Assembly: GCF_001598415.1 (NCBI RefSeq)
Contig: NZ_BCYX01000002.1
Location: 1-64,000 of the forward strand
Length of the DNA: 64,000 nt
Direction: 5' to 3'
DNA from: Sphingomonas mali NBRC 15500
GTDB lineage: Bacteria > Pseudomonadota > Alphaproteobacteria > Sphingomonadales > Sphingomonadaceae
The translations under genes and the position numbers were made by a program. Under the pieces are notes generated by a model. It ran no database searches and had not been told where the DNA came from. It saw only the letters and a program-made list of their open reading frames with translations. Below are positions 8,172 through 17,277 of the stretch, in pieces (position 1 is the stretch's first letter; every line of letters starts with the position of its first letter).

Positions 8172-10433
8172 TTACAGCTTCCAGTCGATGCGAAGTCCAT
8201 AGGTGCGCGGGCGCACGATCGAATAAGCGGGAGCGAACTGCGACGTGAACGGCGCGTTGAGGATGCCGTATTCGTTGAACATATTGTTGACGAAGCCGGT
8301 CAGCCGGAAATGGCTCGCCAGGGTGAACGAGGCGCGCGCGTCGAAGATGTTGAAATCGCCGCGCGTGCTGGTCGATCCGAACGCCACCGGGGCCTTCGAC
8401 AGGTAACGATGCGCGATCTCGAACGACGGCTTGCCCGGCAAATCGTCGCGATCATAGCTGATCGTGTTCGCGACCGACCATTTGGACGATCCCGGCAGCG
8501 TCGATCCCGAGACGTAGCCGCCGCCCACCGCGAACGTATCGGGCAGGAAAGTGGTCAGCTCGGCATCCGAATAGGTGACGTTGGTGCTCAGCGTCAGTGC
8601 GTGTGTGGCGCGGAACGATCCGGCGAACTCGACACCGACGATGTTGGCGCTGCCGGCATTGGTGACATAGGAATAATATTGCGGCGCCGGTCCGAACAGG
8701 CGCGCCTGGATGCCGTGCCAGTCGATATTGTAGATCGAGGCGTCGATCGTCAGCCGGTTCCACAAGGTGGTCTTGATGCCGGCTTCGTAATTGTCGACCT
8801 TGTCGCTGGCATAAGCAGTGGGAATGGTCGGCAGCAGGCCGGCATTGGGATTGATCCCGCCGACGCGATAGCCGCGCGAATAGGTCATGTACGCGAGGAA
8901 ATGCGAATTGGGGCGGAATGCCAGCGAGGCCTTGGGCGTGAAGCCATGGTCCTTCTGGTCGGTATGCCCCGACAAATCGACCGGGCTGCCGCTGACGAAG
9001 CCCGCTTTGTTGGTCACGTCGCCCTCGGCGCGGGTGCTGTAATAGCGTCCGCCGACGGTGATCTCGAATCCCTTGATCGGCTTCCAGGTCGCTTCGCCGA
9101 ATACGCCGAAATCGGTGTTCAGCGTGTCCGACAGATAGCCGTAGATGCGGTCGTTGGGCGCCAGCACCGAGGCCGGATAGGCGAAGCCGCCCGGATTGGC
9201 GGTGATGTATGCATTGGCGCCCGGCGCGAACATCTGGTCGTAGGAGAATTTGGTCGCGCGCATATAGCTGACGCCGATCAGCCAGTTGAGCGGGCCGCCA
9301 TTGTCCTTCGACGCGACCCGTCCTTCGATCGTCTTTATGTTCGCGTTGGCATTGGCATAATCATAGGCCACGTTCGGCCCGGTGAAGGTGCCAGTGACGT
9401 AGCCATAGGGGTCGGTGAAGAGCGTGTAGTTCTTCTTCTCGTCGATCGCGCCGAGCACGGTCAGCGTCGCGACGTCGCCCAGGTCCTGGTCGAGGCGCAG
9501 GCTGTTGAGGAAGAAGCTGGTCGTTTGCGGTTCGACCCGGCCGGTGCTGCGGCTATAGCTGTTGGCGTAGGTGATATAGGTCTGGTCGTCGAGCTTGGTG
9601 TCCTGATAGGCGCCGAGATAGGTGATCTTGGTCCCCTCGAACGGCGTGAACACGATCGATCCGCGCAAGCCGCGCGTGCGGAAATCATTGCTGCCCTTCT
9701 TCTCCGGCGTCAGCCCGATATTGTCGATGAAGCCGGCATCGTAGCGTTGTAGCGCCATCACCCGGACCGCCAGCTTGTCCTTGATGATTGGCAGGTTGAC
9801 CATGACCTTGCCGGCATAATTGAGGTCGCCGCCGGAATGCGCGGTCGACCCGATCAGCCCTTCGGCCGCGGCATCGACCTTGGTCGGATCGGCGGTCTTG
9901 ACGACGTAATTGACCAGGCCGCCCAGGGTCGACGACCCGAACAGCGTGCCCTGCGGTCCACGCAACACCTCGACGCGGTCGAGGTCGAACGTGTCGACAT
10001 CGGGAATGCCGATCGGGAAGCCCGGCTCGACGACGTTGATTTCGTTGAGATAATAGCCGACCGTTGTCTGGCCCTGTTCGTGATAGGTGGTCGCCGCGAT
10101 GCCGCGGATCACGACCTCCGACACACCTGGCTGATAATCGTTGAACACCACGCCGGGCAGGCGGTTGATATAGTCGGACAGGCTGTTGGCGTTCATCTTG
10201 TTGAGCTGATCGCCGCTGATCGCGCTGATCGGCATGGCGATCTGGCTCTGGCTCTCCGCGCGCTTGGTCGCGGTGACGATGATGTCCTGACCGTTGTTAG
10301 CGTAGCTGTCGTCGTTGGCGTTGGCGGGCGCCGTGGCGGCCGATTGCGCGTGCGCCATGCCGGGCGCGGCGAGCGCGATCCCGAGCGCCAGTGCGGCGAC
10401 AGACGTGGTTCTGAGAGAGCGAGAAATGCGCAC
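8172..10433 (-). CDS. TonB-dependent outer-membrane receptor
   Basis: 753 residues from a GTG start with GAAGGGG 6 bases upstream. This start gives a clear signal peptide (VRISRSLRTTSVAALALG and a run ending AHAQ). The plug shows DIIVTATKRAESQSQIAMPIS, LPGVVFNDYQPGVSEVVIRG and VEVLRGPQGTLFGSSTLGG. The C-terminus ends in a barrel strand, YGLRIDWKL. It heads an operon with the S9 peptidase, so its ligand may be a peptide or an amidated compound that the peptidase and the divergent amidohydrolase then process. The promoter lies in a gap rich in palindromes, probably bound by the MocR regulator encoded nearby. Confidence 0.92.
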   Translation of the reverse strand: MRISRSLRTTSVAALALGIALAAPGMAHAQSAATAPANANDDSYANNGQDIIVTATKRAESQSQIAMPISAISGDQLNKMNANSLSDYINRLPGVVFNDYQPGVSEVVIRGIAATTYHEQGQTTVGYYLNEINVVEPGFPIGIPDVDTFDLDRVEVLRGPQGTLFGSSTLGGLVNYVVKTADPTKVDAAAEGLIGSTAHSGGDLNYAGKVMVNLPIIKDKLAVRVMALQRYDAGFIDNIGLTPEKKGSNDFRTRGLRGSIVFTPFEGTKITYLGAYQDTKLDDQTYITYANSYSRSTGRVEPQTTSFFLNSLRLDQDLGDVATLTVLGAIDEKKNYTLFTDPYGYVTGTFTGPNVAYDYANANANIKTIEGRVASKDNGGPLNWLIGVSYMRATKFSYDQMFAPGANAYITANPGGFAYPASVLAPNDRIYGYLSDTLNTDFGVFGEATWKPIKGFEITVGGRYYSTRAEGDVTNKAGFVSGSPVDLSGHTDQKDHGFTPKASLAFRPNSHFLAYMTYSRGYRVGGINPNAGLLPTIPTAYASDKVDNYEAGIKTTLWNRLTIDASIYNIDWHGIQARLFGPAPQYYSYVTNAGSANIVGVEFAGSFRATHALTLSTNVTYSDAELTTFLPDTFAVGGGYVSGSTLPGSSKWSVANTISYDRDDLPGKPSFEIAHRYLSKAPVAFGSTSTRGDFNIFDARASFTLASHFRLTGFVNNMFNEYGILNAPFTSQFAPAYSIVRPRTYGLRIDWKL

Positions 10434-10692
10434 GTTGGACCCCTTCGTTCGAGCGCGGACAGGCCGCTGAGTGTCTCCTGCTGCGCCTCGCTCGGACTGT
10501 CTGTCGCTTTCGCCCGATGTCGCCGGCGCCCCTACACCGTTGCAGCTTGGTCCAGATTGGAGAACCGGAAACATCCAAAATGCGGATATCGACGGGTCCA
10601 ATGCTTGGACCCGTCGCCCTCGCGAGCTTGGATGTTTCGCAATCGCGGTGGTAGCGAGCAGCATCGACCGGTCGCGAACGACAGGGGAGCAG
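10434..10692. promoter_or_regulatory. Divergent promoter region with nested palindromes (candidate MocR operators)
   Basis: The gap between the TonB receptor and the amidohydrolase holds two concentric inverted repeats. The outer arms are GAAACATCCAA (10568-10578) and TTGGATGTTTC (10628-10638), 11 bases each. The inner arms are GACGGGTCCA (10591-10600) and TGGACCCGTC (10606-10615), 10 bases each with a 5-base spacer. Both pairs are perfect. A further TTGGTCCAGATTGGAG lies at 10547-10562. A similar TTGGTCCGATATGGAT occurs in front of the MocR gene at 13835-13850. The shared GGTCC/TGGA pattern suggests one regulator acts at both places. Confidence 0.6.
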
Positions 10693-12357
10693 ATGATGGA
10701 TCGCCGCACCTTTCTGGGGGCCACCGCCGCCGCCGCGCTGGCGATACGGACCGGTGCGCTCGCCGCCGATCGCGGGCTCGACGTCGCGTTGATCAACGGA
10801 TCGTTCTGGACCGGCATGCCGGGGCGGCCGCGCGCGACCGCGCTCGGCATCGTCGGCGACCGCATCGCGGTGCTCGGTGCCGATGCCGTGAAGGCGCGGA
10901 CGACGGCGCGGACGCGCGTGATCGATCTGGGCGGCGCGTTCGCCATGCCGGCCTTCACCGACGGCCATACGCATTTCCTCCATGGCTCGGTGACGTTGAC
11001 TCAGCCCGATTTGCTGAGCGCGACCGACCGCGCCGATTTCGCCGCCAGGCTGGGCGCGGCAGCGCGCGCGCGACCGGGCAAATGGATCCTGGGCGGGACG
11101 TGGGACGAACAGAGGCTGGGCGGCGCCTTGCCCACCCATGAGTGGATCGACGCCGCGACCCCGGACACGCCGGTTTCGCTGCCGCGCACCGATCTGCATT
11201 CCTATCTGCTCAACAGCGTCGCGTTGAAGCTGGCAGGTATCGACCGCAACACCCCGGATCCCGCGGGCGGCGTGATCGTCCGCGACGCCCAGGGCAATCC
11301 GACCGGCGTGCTGAAGGACAATGCGACGAAGCTGGTCGATCGCGTCATTCCGCCGATGAGCGATGCCGACGCCGATGACGCCGTCCTTCTGGGTATCCGC
11401 CATGGCCTAGGCAAGGGCGTCGCGCACATTCACAATCCCGAAATCGATTGGACCAGCTGGGGTCCGTTGCGCCGGCTCCATGCGCGCAAGGCGCTCGACA
11501 TGCGCTTCTACGCCTTCGTGCCGCTGGTCGATTGGGAGAAGATGGCCAAGATCGTCGCGGAAGAAGGACGCGGCGACGACTGGCTGCGCTGGGGCGGAGT
11601 CAAGGCGCTGACCGATGGCTCGCTCGGCTCGCGCACCGCGGTGTTCTATGACGATTATACCGATGCACCTGGCCAGCGCGGCGTGCGCGTGACGAGCCTG
11701 GCCAATTTGCGCGAGTGGATCGGCGCGGCCGACGCACATGGCTTGCACGTCGCGGCGCATGCGATCGGTGACCGCGCCAATGACGACATGCTCGATATTT
11801 TCGCCGATGTCGCGCGGACCAACGGGCCCAAGGATCGCCGCTTCCGCATCGAGCATGCCCAGCATCTGCGCCCGTCGAGCATCGGGCGTTTTGCGAAACA
11901 AGGCGTCGTCGCCTCGGTGCAGCCATTTCATGCGATCGACGATGGGCGCTGGGCAGTGAAGAGGATCGGCGAGAAAAGGCTGAATGGCACCTATGCCTTC
12001 CGCTCGCTGATCGACAGCGGCGCGCATGTCGCCTTTGGGTCGGACTGGCCGGTGGCGCCGCTCGATCCGCTGACCGGGCTCTATGCCGCGATGACGCGGC
12101 GAACGATCGACGGCGCCAATCCCGGCGGCTGGCTGCCGGACCAGAAGGTGACCGCCGAACAGACCTTGATCGCCTATACGCGCGGCAATGCCTGGTCGGG
12201 ATTCATGGAAGACCGCACCGGTCAGCTCGCGCCGGGTTATTATGCCGATATCGCGGTGTTCGATCGCGACCTGCTGACGACCGATCCGCTCAAGGTCCAG
12301 GATGCGAAAGTGCTGCACACCTTCGTCGGTGGGAAGCAGCGCTACACGGCTGCCTGA
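10693..12357 (+). CDS. Amidohydrolase family 3 protein (YtcJ/NfdA-like), exported
   Basis: 554 residues, starting at ATG 10693 with GGGGAG upstream. The N-terminus MMDRRTFLGATAAAALAI looks like a Tat-type signal, so the enzyme is probably exported folded. Metal-binding residues of the amidohydrolase barrel are visible: DGHTHF (His92, His94), a lysine in the GGVKALTDGSLG segment, AHAIGDRAND and FRIEHAQHL, and the aspartate in FGSDWPVAPLDP. Members of this family remove formyl or other acyl groups from amines; the exact substrate cannot be read here. It is divergent from the TonB receptor/S9 peptidase operon and overlaps the end of the MocR gene by 16 bases. Confidence 0.88.
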   Translation: MMDRRTFLGATAAAALAIRTGALAADRGLDVALINGSFWTGMPGRPRATALGIVGDRIAVLGADAVKARTTARTRVIDLGGAFAMPAFTDGHTHFLHGSVTLTQPDLLSATDRADFAARLGAAARARPGKWILGGTWDEQRLGGALPTHEWIDAATPDTPVSLPRTDLHSYLLNSVALKLAGIDRNTPDPAGGVIVRDAQGNPTGVLKDNATKLVDRVIPPMSDADADDAVLLGIRHGLGKGVAHIHNPEIDWTSWGPLRRLHARKALDMRFYAFVPLVDWEKMAKIVAEEGRGDDWLRWGGVKALTDGSLGSRTAVFYDDYTDAPGQRGVRVTSLANLREWIGAADAHGLHVAAHAIGDRANDDMLDIFADVARTNGPKDRRFRIEHAQHLRPSSIGRFAKQGVVASVQPFHAIDDGRWAVKRIGEKRLNGTYAFRSLIDSGAHVAFGSDWPVAPLDPLTGLYAAMTRRTIDGANPGGWLPDQKVTAEQTLIAYTRGNAWSGFMEDRTGQLAPGYYADIAVFDRDLLTTDPLKVQDAKVLHTFVGGKQRYTAA

Positions 12358-13814
12358 GCCAGCAGCGCGATCGCGGCGCGCGCTTCGGCCTCGGTCGCAC
12401 TGGCGAAGCCGAGCCGCAGCCCGCGCTCGGCATCGGGGCTCGTCGCGAACGAGCGTGAATCGGCGAAACGGAGACCCAGTGCCGGCGCCGCCCGCTCGAT
12501 CCGCTCGAGTAATGCGGGGTCCGGAAAGCGCAGCCAGAAGGCCAGTCCGCCGTCGGGCACACGAATATCCGCCTTGTCGCCCAATCGTTCCCGCAATGCC
12601 TCGGCAAAAGCGCTGCGGCGTGTGGCATAGATTTGCGATGCCTTGCGCGCGTGGCGGCGAAGTTCGCCGCTTTCGATCAACTCGGCGACCGCATCTTCGG
12701 TGAAGCTGTTGCCCATCCCGTCGATCGTCGAAACCTGGTGGGCGATCGCGTCGATCAGCGGCGGCGGGGCCGCGATATAACCGATCCGCAGCGCGGGCAG
12801 CAGCAGCTTGGAGAGCGATCCGACATAGATGACGCGCGCCGGCGCATAGCTCGCCATCGGCAGCAGCGGCTGCGATTCGAAATGGAATTCGTGATCATAA
12901 TCGTCCTCGATCAGCGCGAAATCGAACTGCCGCGCGAGCTCAAGCAATCGCAGCCGGCGTTCGGGACGCAGCGCCACGGTGGTCGGGAATTGGTGATGCG
13001 GCGTCAGGAAGATCGCCCGCACATTGTGCCTGCGGCAGGCGCGCTCGACATCGTCGACGTCGATCCCCTGGTCGTCCAGCCCCACCGGCACGATCCGCGC
13101 ACCGCGCGCGGCGAACGCGGTGACCGCCGGTTCGTAGGTCAGTTTCTCGACCAGCACGGCGTCGCCCGGCGCGATCAGCAATTGGGTGGCGAGGAAGATG
13201 CCGTGCTGGCTGCCGCGCGTGATGCAGATATGGTCGGCGGTTACCGCCAGTCCGCGCTCGGCCTTCAGCATGTCGGCGATCGTCGCCCGCAACAGCGCCG
13301 TCCCGCGCGGGTCGCGATACGACATGCTGTCGGCGCGCGCGCTGCGCTTGATCGCGGTGCGGTAGGCGCGGCTCAGCACGTCGACGGGAAACAGCCGGCC
13401 GTCGGGCGACCCTTCGTCGAGCTTGATGCCACGATCCGCCGACCAGGCGAGCGGGCGTTCGGGGGCTGGCTCGAAGCGATAGGCAGGACGGTCTCGCTCC
13501 GCTTCCGCATTGCGCCGCGCGGCCGACGGCAGCGCCGGCTTGTCATCGTCGTGCAGCGTGGAGACCATCGTTCCGCGCGTGCCGTGCGATGTCAGCCAGC
13601 CCTGCGCGATCAAGTCCTCATAGGCGAGCACGACAGTCTTGCGATTGACCGACAGCAGCTGGGCGAGTTCGCGGCTGCTGGGGAGAAAGGTGCCCGACAA
13701 CAGGCGTCCGCGCTCGATCTCGTGGATGATCGCATGGACGATCTGGAGATAGATCGGCGTCGGCCGACCGGGGTCGATCCGTTCGCCAAGAGTGATCTTC
13801 CAGGGGCGCAGCAT
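12342..13814 (-). CDS. MocR/PdxR-type transcriptional regulator (GntR DNA-binding plus aminotransferase-like domain)
   Basis: 490 residues. The N-terminal winged helix (about 15-85) is GntR-type: PIYLQIVHAIIHEIERG, LPSSRELAQLLSVNRKTVVLAYEDLIAQG. A linker leads to a fold-type I aminotransferase domain with SYRDPRG, ITRGSQHGIFLA, TPHHQFPTT, LIEDDYDHEF and the PLP lysine in VGSLSKLLLPALRIGY. Such proteins sense PLP or an amino compound and switch nearby genes. The start has a TTGGTCC-containing region upstream that resembles sites in the divergent receptor/amidohydrolase promoter. It probably controls itself, the PaiB-like gene and the receptor, peptidase and amidohydrolase genes. Confidence 0.9.
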   Translation of the reverse strand: MLRPWKITLGERIDPGRPTPIYLQIVHAIIHEIERGRLLSGTFLPSSRELAQLLSVNRKTVVLAYEDLIAQGWLTSHGTRGTMVSTLHDDDKPALPSAARRNAEAERDRPAYRFEPAPERPLAWSADRGIKLDEGSPDGRLFPVDVLSRAYRTAIKRSARADSMSYRDPRGTALLRATIADMLKAERGLAVTADHICITRGSQHGIFLATQLLIAPGDAVLVEKLTYEPAVTAFAARGARIVPVGLDDQGIDVDDVERACRRHNVRAIFLTPHHQFPTTVALRPERRLRLLELARQFDFALIEDDYDHEFHFESQPLLPMASYAPARVIYVGSLSKLLLPALRIGYIAAPPPLIDAIAHQVSTIDGMGNSFTEDAVAELIESGELRRHARKASQIYATRRSAFAEALRERLGDKADIRVPDGGLAFWLRFPDPALLERIERAAPALGLRFADSRSFATSPDAERGLRLGFASATEAEARAAIALLAQAAV

Positions 13815-13995
13815 TGGTCCCCACTTCTCCCGTTTTGGTCCGATATGGATGGGTCCAGCTTAGCCTAACCCAGGCGCGGCACAAGCGGGCGGTTGGTCCC
13901 CGCACTTTGTCGGACTTGGCGCTTGTCGCCTGGGCCAAAGGCGCGGAGCATCAGCGCCATCGATACCGGCAACGGCCGGGAACAGGGGCTGAATT
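13815..13995. promoter_or_regulatory. Divergent promoter of MocR and PaiB-like genes with GGTCC repeats
   Basis: Several GGTCC elements occur here: TTGGTCC at the MocR start, TTGGTCCGATATGGAT at 13835-13850, GGGTCCAGC just after, and another TTGGTCC near 13893. The spacing and sequence recall the site at 10547-10562. MocR regulators often bind repeated sites in the gap between their own gene and a divergent target. Confidence 0.45.
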
Positions 13996-14667
13996 TTGAC
14001 CGAACCGAGCGGAGCCGACCCGGCGCAGGCGATCACGGAAGCAACTGGTTTTACGCTGGTCGACTTCTCGATCTATGCGATCGAGAATGAAGATATCGCG
14101 GCGCTGATCGCCGACTATCCGCTGGCCTGGGTGATGCCGCGCTGTGCCGACGCCCGCCAGCCGCATCTGCTGCCCTTGCTGGCGCGAACCGATGCCGAAG
14201 GGCGCGTCACCACGCTGATCGGCCATATGGGTCGCCGCAATCCACTGGTCGCAGCCTTCGAGCAATCGCCGGACGCGCTGATCCTGTTCACCGGACCGCA
14301 GGGTTACGTGTCCAACGGTCACGTCACCAACCCGCGTTGGGCGCCGACCTGGAATTACGGGCAAGTGCGCATCGAGGCCAGGATCACGCTCGAACCGGCC
14401 GGCGGTGACGCCGCGTTGCTCGCGCTGGTCGAGGCGATGGATGCCGAGGAACGGACCGGCTGGCGCCCGGCCGATGCCGGCCCGCGCTATCGCGCGATGG
14501 AAAAGGCGATCATCGCCTTTCGCGCCGACGTCACGCGGATCGAGCCGCGCTTCAAGCTTGGCCAGGACGAGAATGTCGAGACGTTGCGGGAGATACTCGA
14601 CCGGCACCCCGATCCCACGCTGGTCCGCTGGATGCGGCGGATCAACCGCAGGCGGTTGGAAGCTTAG
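13996..14667 (+). CDS. PaiB-like FMN-binding protein (split-barrel negative regulator family)
   Basis: 223 residues from a TTG start with AGGGG upstream. Family features seen: ALIADYPLAWVMP, HLLPLLARTD, GHMGRRNPLVAAF, VLFTGP-like ALILFTGPQGYVS and the WAPTWNYGQVRIEA motif typical of PaiB. It binds FMN in a split-barrel fold. In Bacillus the founding member affects sporulation and protease genes, but in proteobacteria its direct role is unclear. It is divergent from the MocR gene with GGTCC repeats between them, a pairing that suggests control by MocR. Its last bases overlap the convergent PepSY gene by 4 bases. Confidence 0.85.
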   Translation: MTEPSGADPAQAITEATGFTLVDFSIYAIENEDIAALIADYPLAWVMPRCADARQPHLLPLLARTDAEGRVTTLIGHMGRRNPLVAAFEQSPDALILFTGPQGYVSNGHVTNPRWAPTWNYGQVRIEARITLEPAGGDAALLALVEAMDAEERTGWRPADAGPRYRAMEKAIIAFRADVTRIEPRFKLGQDENVETLREILDRHPDPTLVRWMRRINRRRLEA

Positions 14668-15899
14668 GCTGTTCTTCCAGCATCGACCGATACCACCCCG
14701 GCCTTCGCCTCACGGGCCGCTGCGGCGCGCTTGCGCCGGGCCTTGCGCGCCGAGACGCGCGGGCGGCGGCGCTTGAGCCAGAGATAGACTCCAGTGACGC
14801 ACATGCCGAGCGTGACGACACCGAGCACCAGATCGAGCGCGATGCCGACCGCCCCGATCATCTCGCCGGTGTGAAGCGGATAGAGCGAGCGCATCAGCTT
14901 GAACCCGGCGCTGTCGCTGTAGGGATTGTCTTCGTTCACGAAACGCCCGTCGCGCCCATCGAACCAATAGGTTACCGGTCCGAGCGCGCGGTAATTCTCG
15001 ATCCCGCCCGAGCTGAAGCGTAGCCCGACCAGCCCGCGATCGGGTTCATATTGCAGCGTCGCGGGTGCCCAGCCGAGATGGTTGCGTCGCCCAAGCGCCG
15101 CGCCCTGCGTAAGCACCTGACGATAATCGACCGTGCGCGCGACGGGATTCGCCAGCGCTGGCCCATCGAACGGCGAAGGCCGGGCTGGCGACAGAAGCTT
15201 CACCGCCGGGATCAGCGCTTCCCCGAAGAAGTTCATCGCAACCGAGGTAAAGGCGAGCACCGTCAGCGGCAGGATCAGCCACAGGCCGCTCGATCGGTGA
15301 AGATCGAGCAACAGGCGGGGCAGCGGGCTCGACCATTTGAAGGTCCAGGTCCGCTTCCAGTTACGCAGATATGGGCGCTTGAGCGGCCAGGTCAGGTAGA
15401 TACCGACGAGATTGCTGATCAGCCAGGTCAGCGCGATCAAACCCATCAGCCAGCGGCCCCAATCGCCCGCGAGCAAGGTGAAATGGAATTGGTAGACACC
15501 TTGCATCAGATGCGAGCGGTCCCAGCCCGGGCCAGTTTTGCGCGTGCCCGCGAGTGCTCCGGTCGCGCGATCGAGGAAGACCTGATCGTAACCGAGCGCC
15601 GGTTTGCCGGGCGCGGCTTCAACCGCGACGGTCAGGTTGCGACCCGCCGTCGCGTTGACCGGGAAATAGGTCGCGACGAGGTCGGGATGGTTGCGTTCGA
15701 GGCGCTCGACCGCCGCGAGCGGTTCGACCAGCGCGGGGCTGCTCGGCCTGAACAATTCGGGGTTGAGCCAGGCGTCGAGCGGCTTTTCGAAGCATAATAG
15801 GCACCCGGTGGTCGCAGCGATCGCCAGGAAGACGAGCATTGCCAGTCCCGAATAGCGATGGATCGCCGTCCAGAATTGCCGCCGCTCGATCTGCGTCAT
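14664..15899 (-). CDS. PepSY-associated transmembrane protein (iron-uptake/reductase type)
   Basis: 411 residues with four predicted membrane segments: LAMLVFLAIAATTGCLL near the start, WLMGLIALTWLISNLVGIYL, LWLILPLTVLAFTSVAM and the late ALDLVLGVVTLGMCVTGVYLWL. The conserved HRYSGLAMLVF and LDLHRSSGLWL histidine motifs and the WKRTWTFKW segment are typical of the PepSY_TM family. Members often accompany TonB receptors and are thought to help reduce or process iron chelates at the inner membrane. The C-terminus is basic and cytoplasmic. It stands alone, convergent with the PaiB-like gene. Confidence 0.85.
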   Translation of the reverse strand: MTQIERRQFWTAIHRYSGLAMLVFLAIAATTGCLLCFEKPLDAWLNPELFRPSSPALVEPLAAVERLERNHPDLVATYFPVNATAGRNLTVAVEAAPGKPALGYDQVFLDRATGALAGTRKTGPGWDRSHLMQGVYQFHFTLLAGDWGRWLMGLIALTWLISNLVGIYLTWPLKRPYLRNWKRTWTFKWSSPLPRLLLDLHRSSGLWLILPLTVLAFTSVAMNFFGEALIPAVKLLSPARPSPFDGPALANPVARTVDYRQVLTQGAALGRRNHLGWAPATLQYEPDRGLVGLRFSSGGIENYRALGPVTYWFDGRDGRFVNEDNPYSDSAGFKLMRSLYPLHTGEMIGAVGIALDLVLGVVTLGMCVTGVYLWLKRRRPRVSARKARRKRAAAAREAKAGVVSVDAGRTA

Positions 15900-16224
15900 C
15901 GGTTCACGCCCCTTCGATCCGATCAGGCTGCCGTCGTGTCGATCCCCGGTCTACCTCCAAGCTGGAGATCAGGACTGGTCCAAGTCGGGACGCAGCCGCG
16001 CCGCCAGCCGGGCGGAGCTCTCGGCAAAAGACACGATCGGCAAACGATAGATCGATACCGTCCAGGATCGCCCGACCCGAACAAATTCGCTCCTCATTCG
16101 GCGATGCCAGGAGCGGCGTGGGTTGAGGACCTCCCGCCACTACCCTGTGGCCGCGGGAGAGAACCAAGGTCAAGGCCGGCTAAACGGTCGAAATAGCCCA
16201 GTCGCGGCAACGGAGCACGAGCGT
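15900..16224. other. Intergenic stretch without a recognisable gene
   Basis: This gap lies upstream of the PepSY gene and downstream of the epimerase gene. Frames here have no family resemblance or plausible start region. A CTGGTCCAAGT stretch near 15974 recalls the GGTCC elements near the MocR gene and could be a further site upstream of PepSY, but the match is short. Confidence 0.4.
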
Positions 16225-17223
16225 CTAAGCGGCTCCCCAGATTTCCGTGGGCACCGAGATCTTGCCATCGGCGTAGAGCCCGGCGGCGAACGTATCGTCG
16301 GCGAGAAACCACGGACCGTCCAGATCGACGATGTCGCAGAGCTGGGCCAGGACGAATGCCGGTGCCGCCGAAAGCGTCCCGCCGGCCATATTGCCGACCA
16401 TGACGCCGAGCCCGAGCTGACGTGCGCGTTCCGCCATCATCAGCGCCTCGGTCAAGCCGCCGCATTTGTCGAGCTTGATGTTCAACACCTGAAAGCGCTG
16501 ATGCTGCTCTTCCAATTCCTCCATATCCTGGATGCTTTCGTCCGCGGCGATGGGAATCGGCGACCGCCAGCCGTCGAGCAGCGCCTCTTCGCCGCGAGCA
16601 ATCGGTTGCTCGAGCAACGATACGTCTTCCTCGACGAGCATCGCCGCGAGCCGGTCGAGATCGCCGCCGCCATATCCCTGATTGGCATCGACACCGAGCC
16701 ACACGTCAGGCCGTGCGGCACGCACCGCCCGTACGCGGTCGGTGTCGCCCGCCAGATCGCCTTCCAGCTTCAGCTTGATGGAGGTCAGCGCGGGGAAGCC
16801 GGCCAGGCGGCGCAGAATCTCGGCTGGATCCTCTGCCGGCAGCGTGAAGGTCGTGACCATCGGCTCCGGTCGCCTGACCCCGGCAAGTTTCCAGACGGGC
16901 ACGCCCGTTCTCAGCGATTCGAGTTCCCATAACGCACAATCCAGCGCATTTCGCGCGCCCCCCGGGGGAAGCAGGTCGCGCAATCCCCGGCGATCGATCC
17001 CTGCCTCAACCGCCGAACGGCACCGTTCGAGTTCGCGGTCGATATGATCCGGATCGTCCCCGAGATAATAGACCCCCGCCGCCTCGCCGCGGCCACTGAC
17101 CCGCCCGTCGGAAATGGTCGCGATCACCGCGGGCATCGAGTCGAACAGATAGCCGGAGATCCGGAACGGCTCGCGAAAGACCATGGCTTCGCGGCGATGT
17201 GTGAGCGAAAGGACAGTATCCAT
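16225..17223 (-). CDS. Dipeptide epimerase (enolase superfamily, L-Ala-D/L-Glu epimerase type)
   Basis: 332 residues. Enolase-superfamily landmarks: the two lysines in SIKLKLEG (Lys150, Lys152), metal ligands Asp179 in VDANQGY, Glu205 in LLEQPI and Asp228 in AADES, the second catalytic lysine in NIKLDKCGG (Lys250) and DLDGPW near the end. This arrangement is that of muconate-cycloisomerase-subgroup dipeptide epimerases, which invert the C-terminal residue of dipeptides such as those from peptidoglycan. The true specificity is unknown. It is followed (on its upstream side) by an XRE-cupin regulator on the same strand, opposite a TonB receptor/hydrolase/peptide transporter set, which supports a role with imported peptides. 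Confidence 0.87.
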   Translation of the reverse strand: MDTVLSLTHRREAMVFREPFRISGYLFDSMPAVIATISDGRVSGRGEAAGVYYLGDDPDHIDRELERCRSAVEAGIDRRGLRDLLPPGGARNALDCALWELESLRTGVPVWKLAGVRRPEPMVTTFTLPAEDPAEILRRLAGFPALTSIKLKLEGDLAGDTDRVRAVRAARPDVWLGVDANQGYGGGDLDRLAAMLVEEDVSLLEQPIARGEEALLDGWRSPIPIAADESIQDMEELEEQHQRFQVLNIKLDKCGGLTEALMMAERARQLGLGVMVGNMAGGTLSAAPAFVLAQLCDIVDLDGPWFLADDTFAAGLYADGKISVPTEIWGAA

Positions 17224-17277
17224 GGCTCCCGTGTCTCACGGATGCCGCCTCGTTTCAATATCAGAAACAGTTTCCGA

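Noticed and set aside
6445..8202. 585-codon plus-strand open frame opposite the S9 peptidase
   Set aside because: Antisense shadow of a clear peptidase with a full catalytic triad; no ribosome site and no family resemblance.
8310..9752. 480-codon plus-strand open frame opposite the second TonB receptor
   Set aside because: Shadow frame: arginine- and glycine-rich with no recognisable motif.
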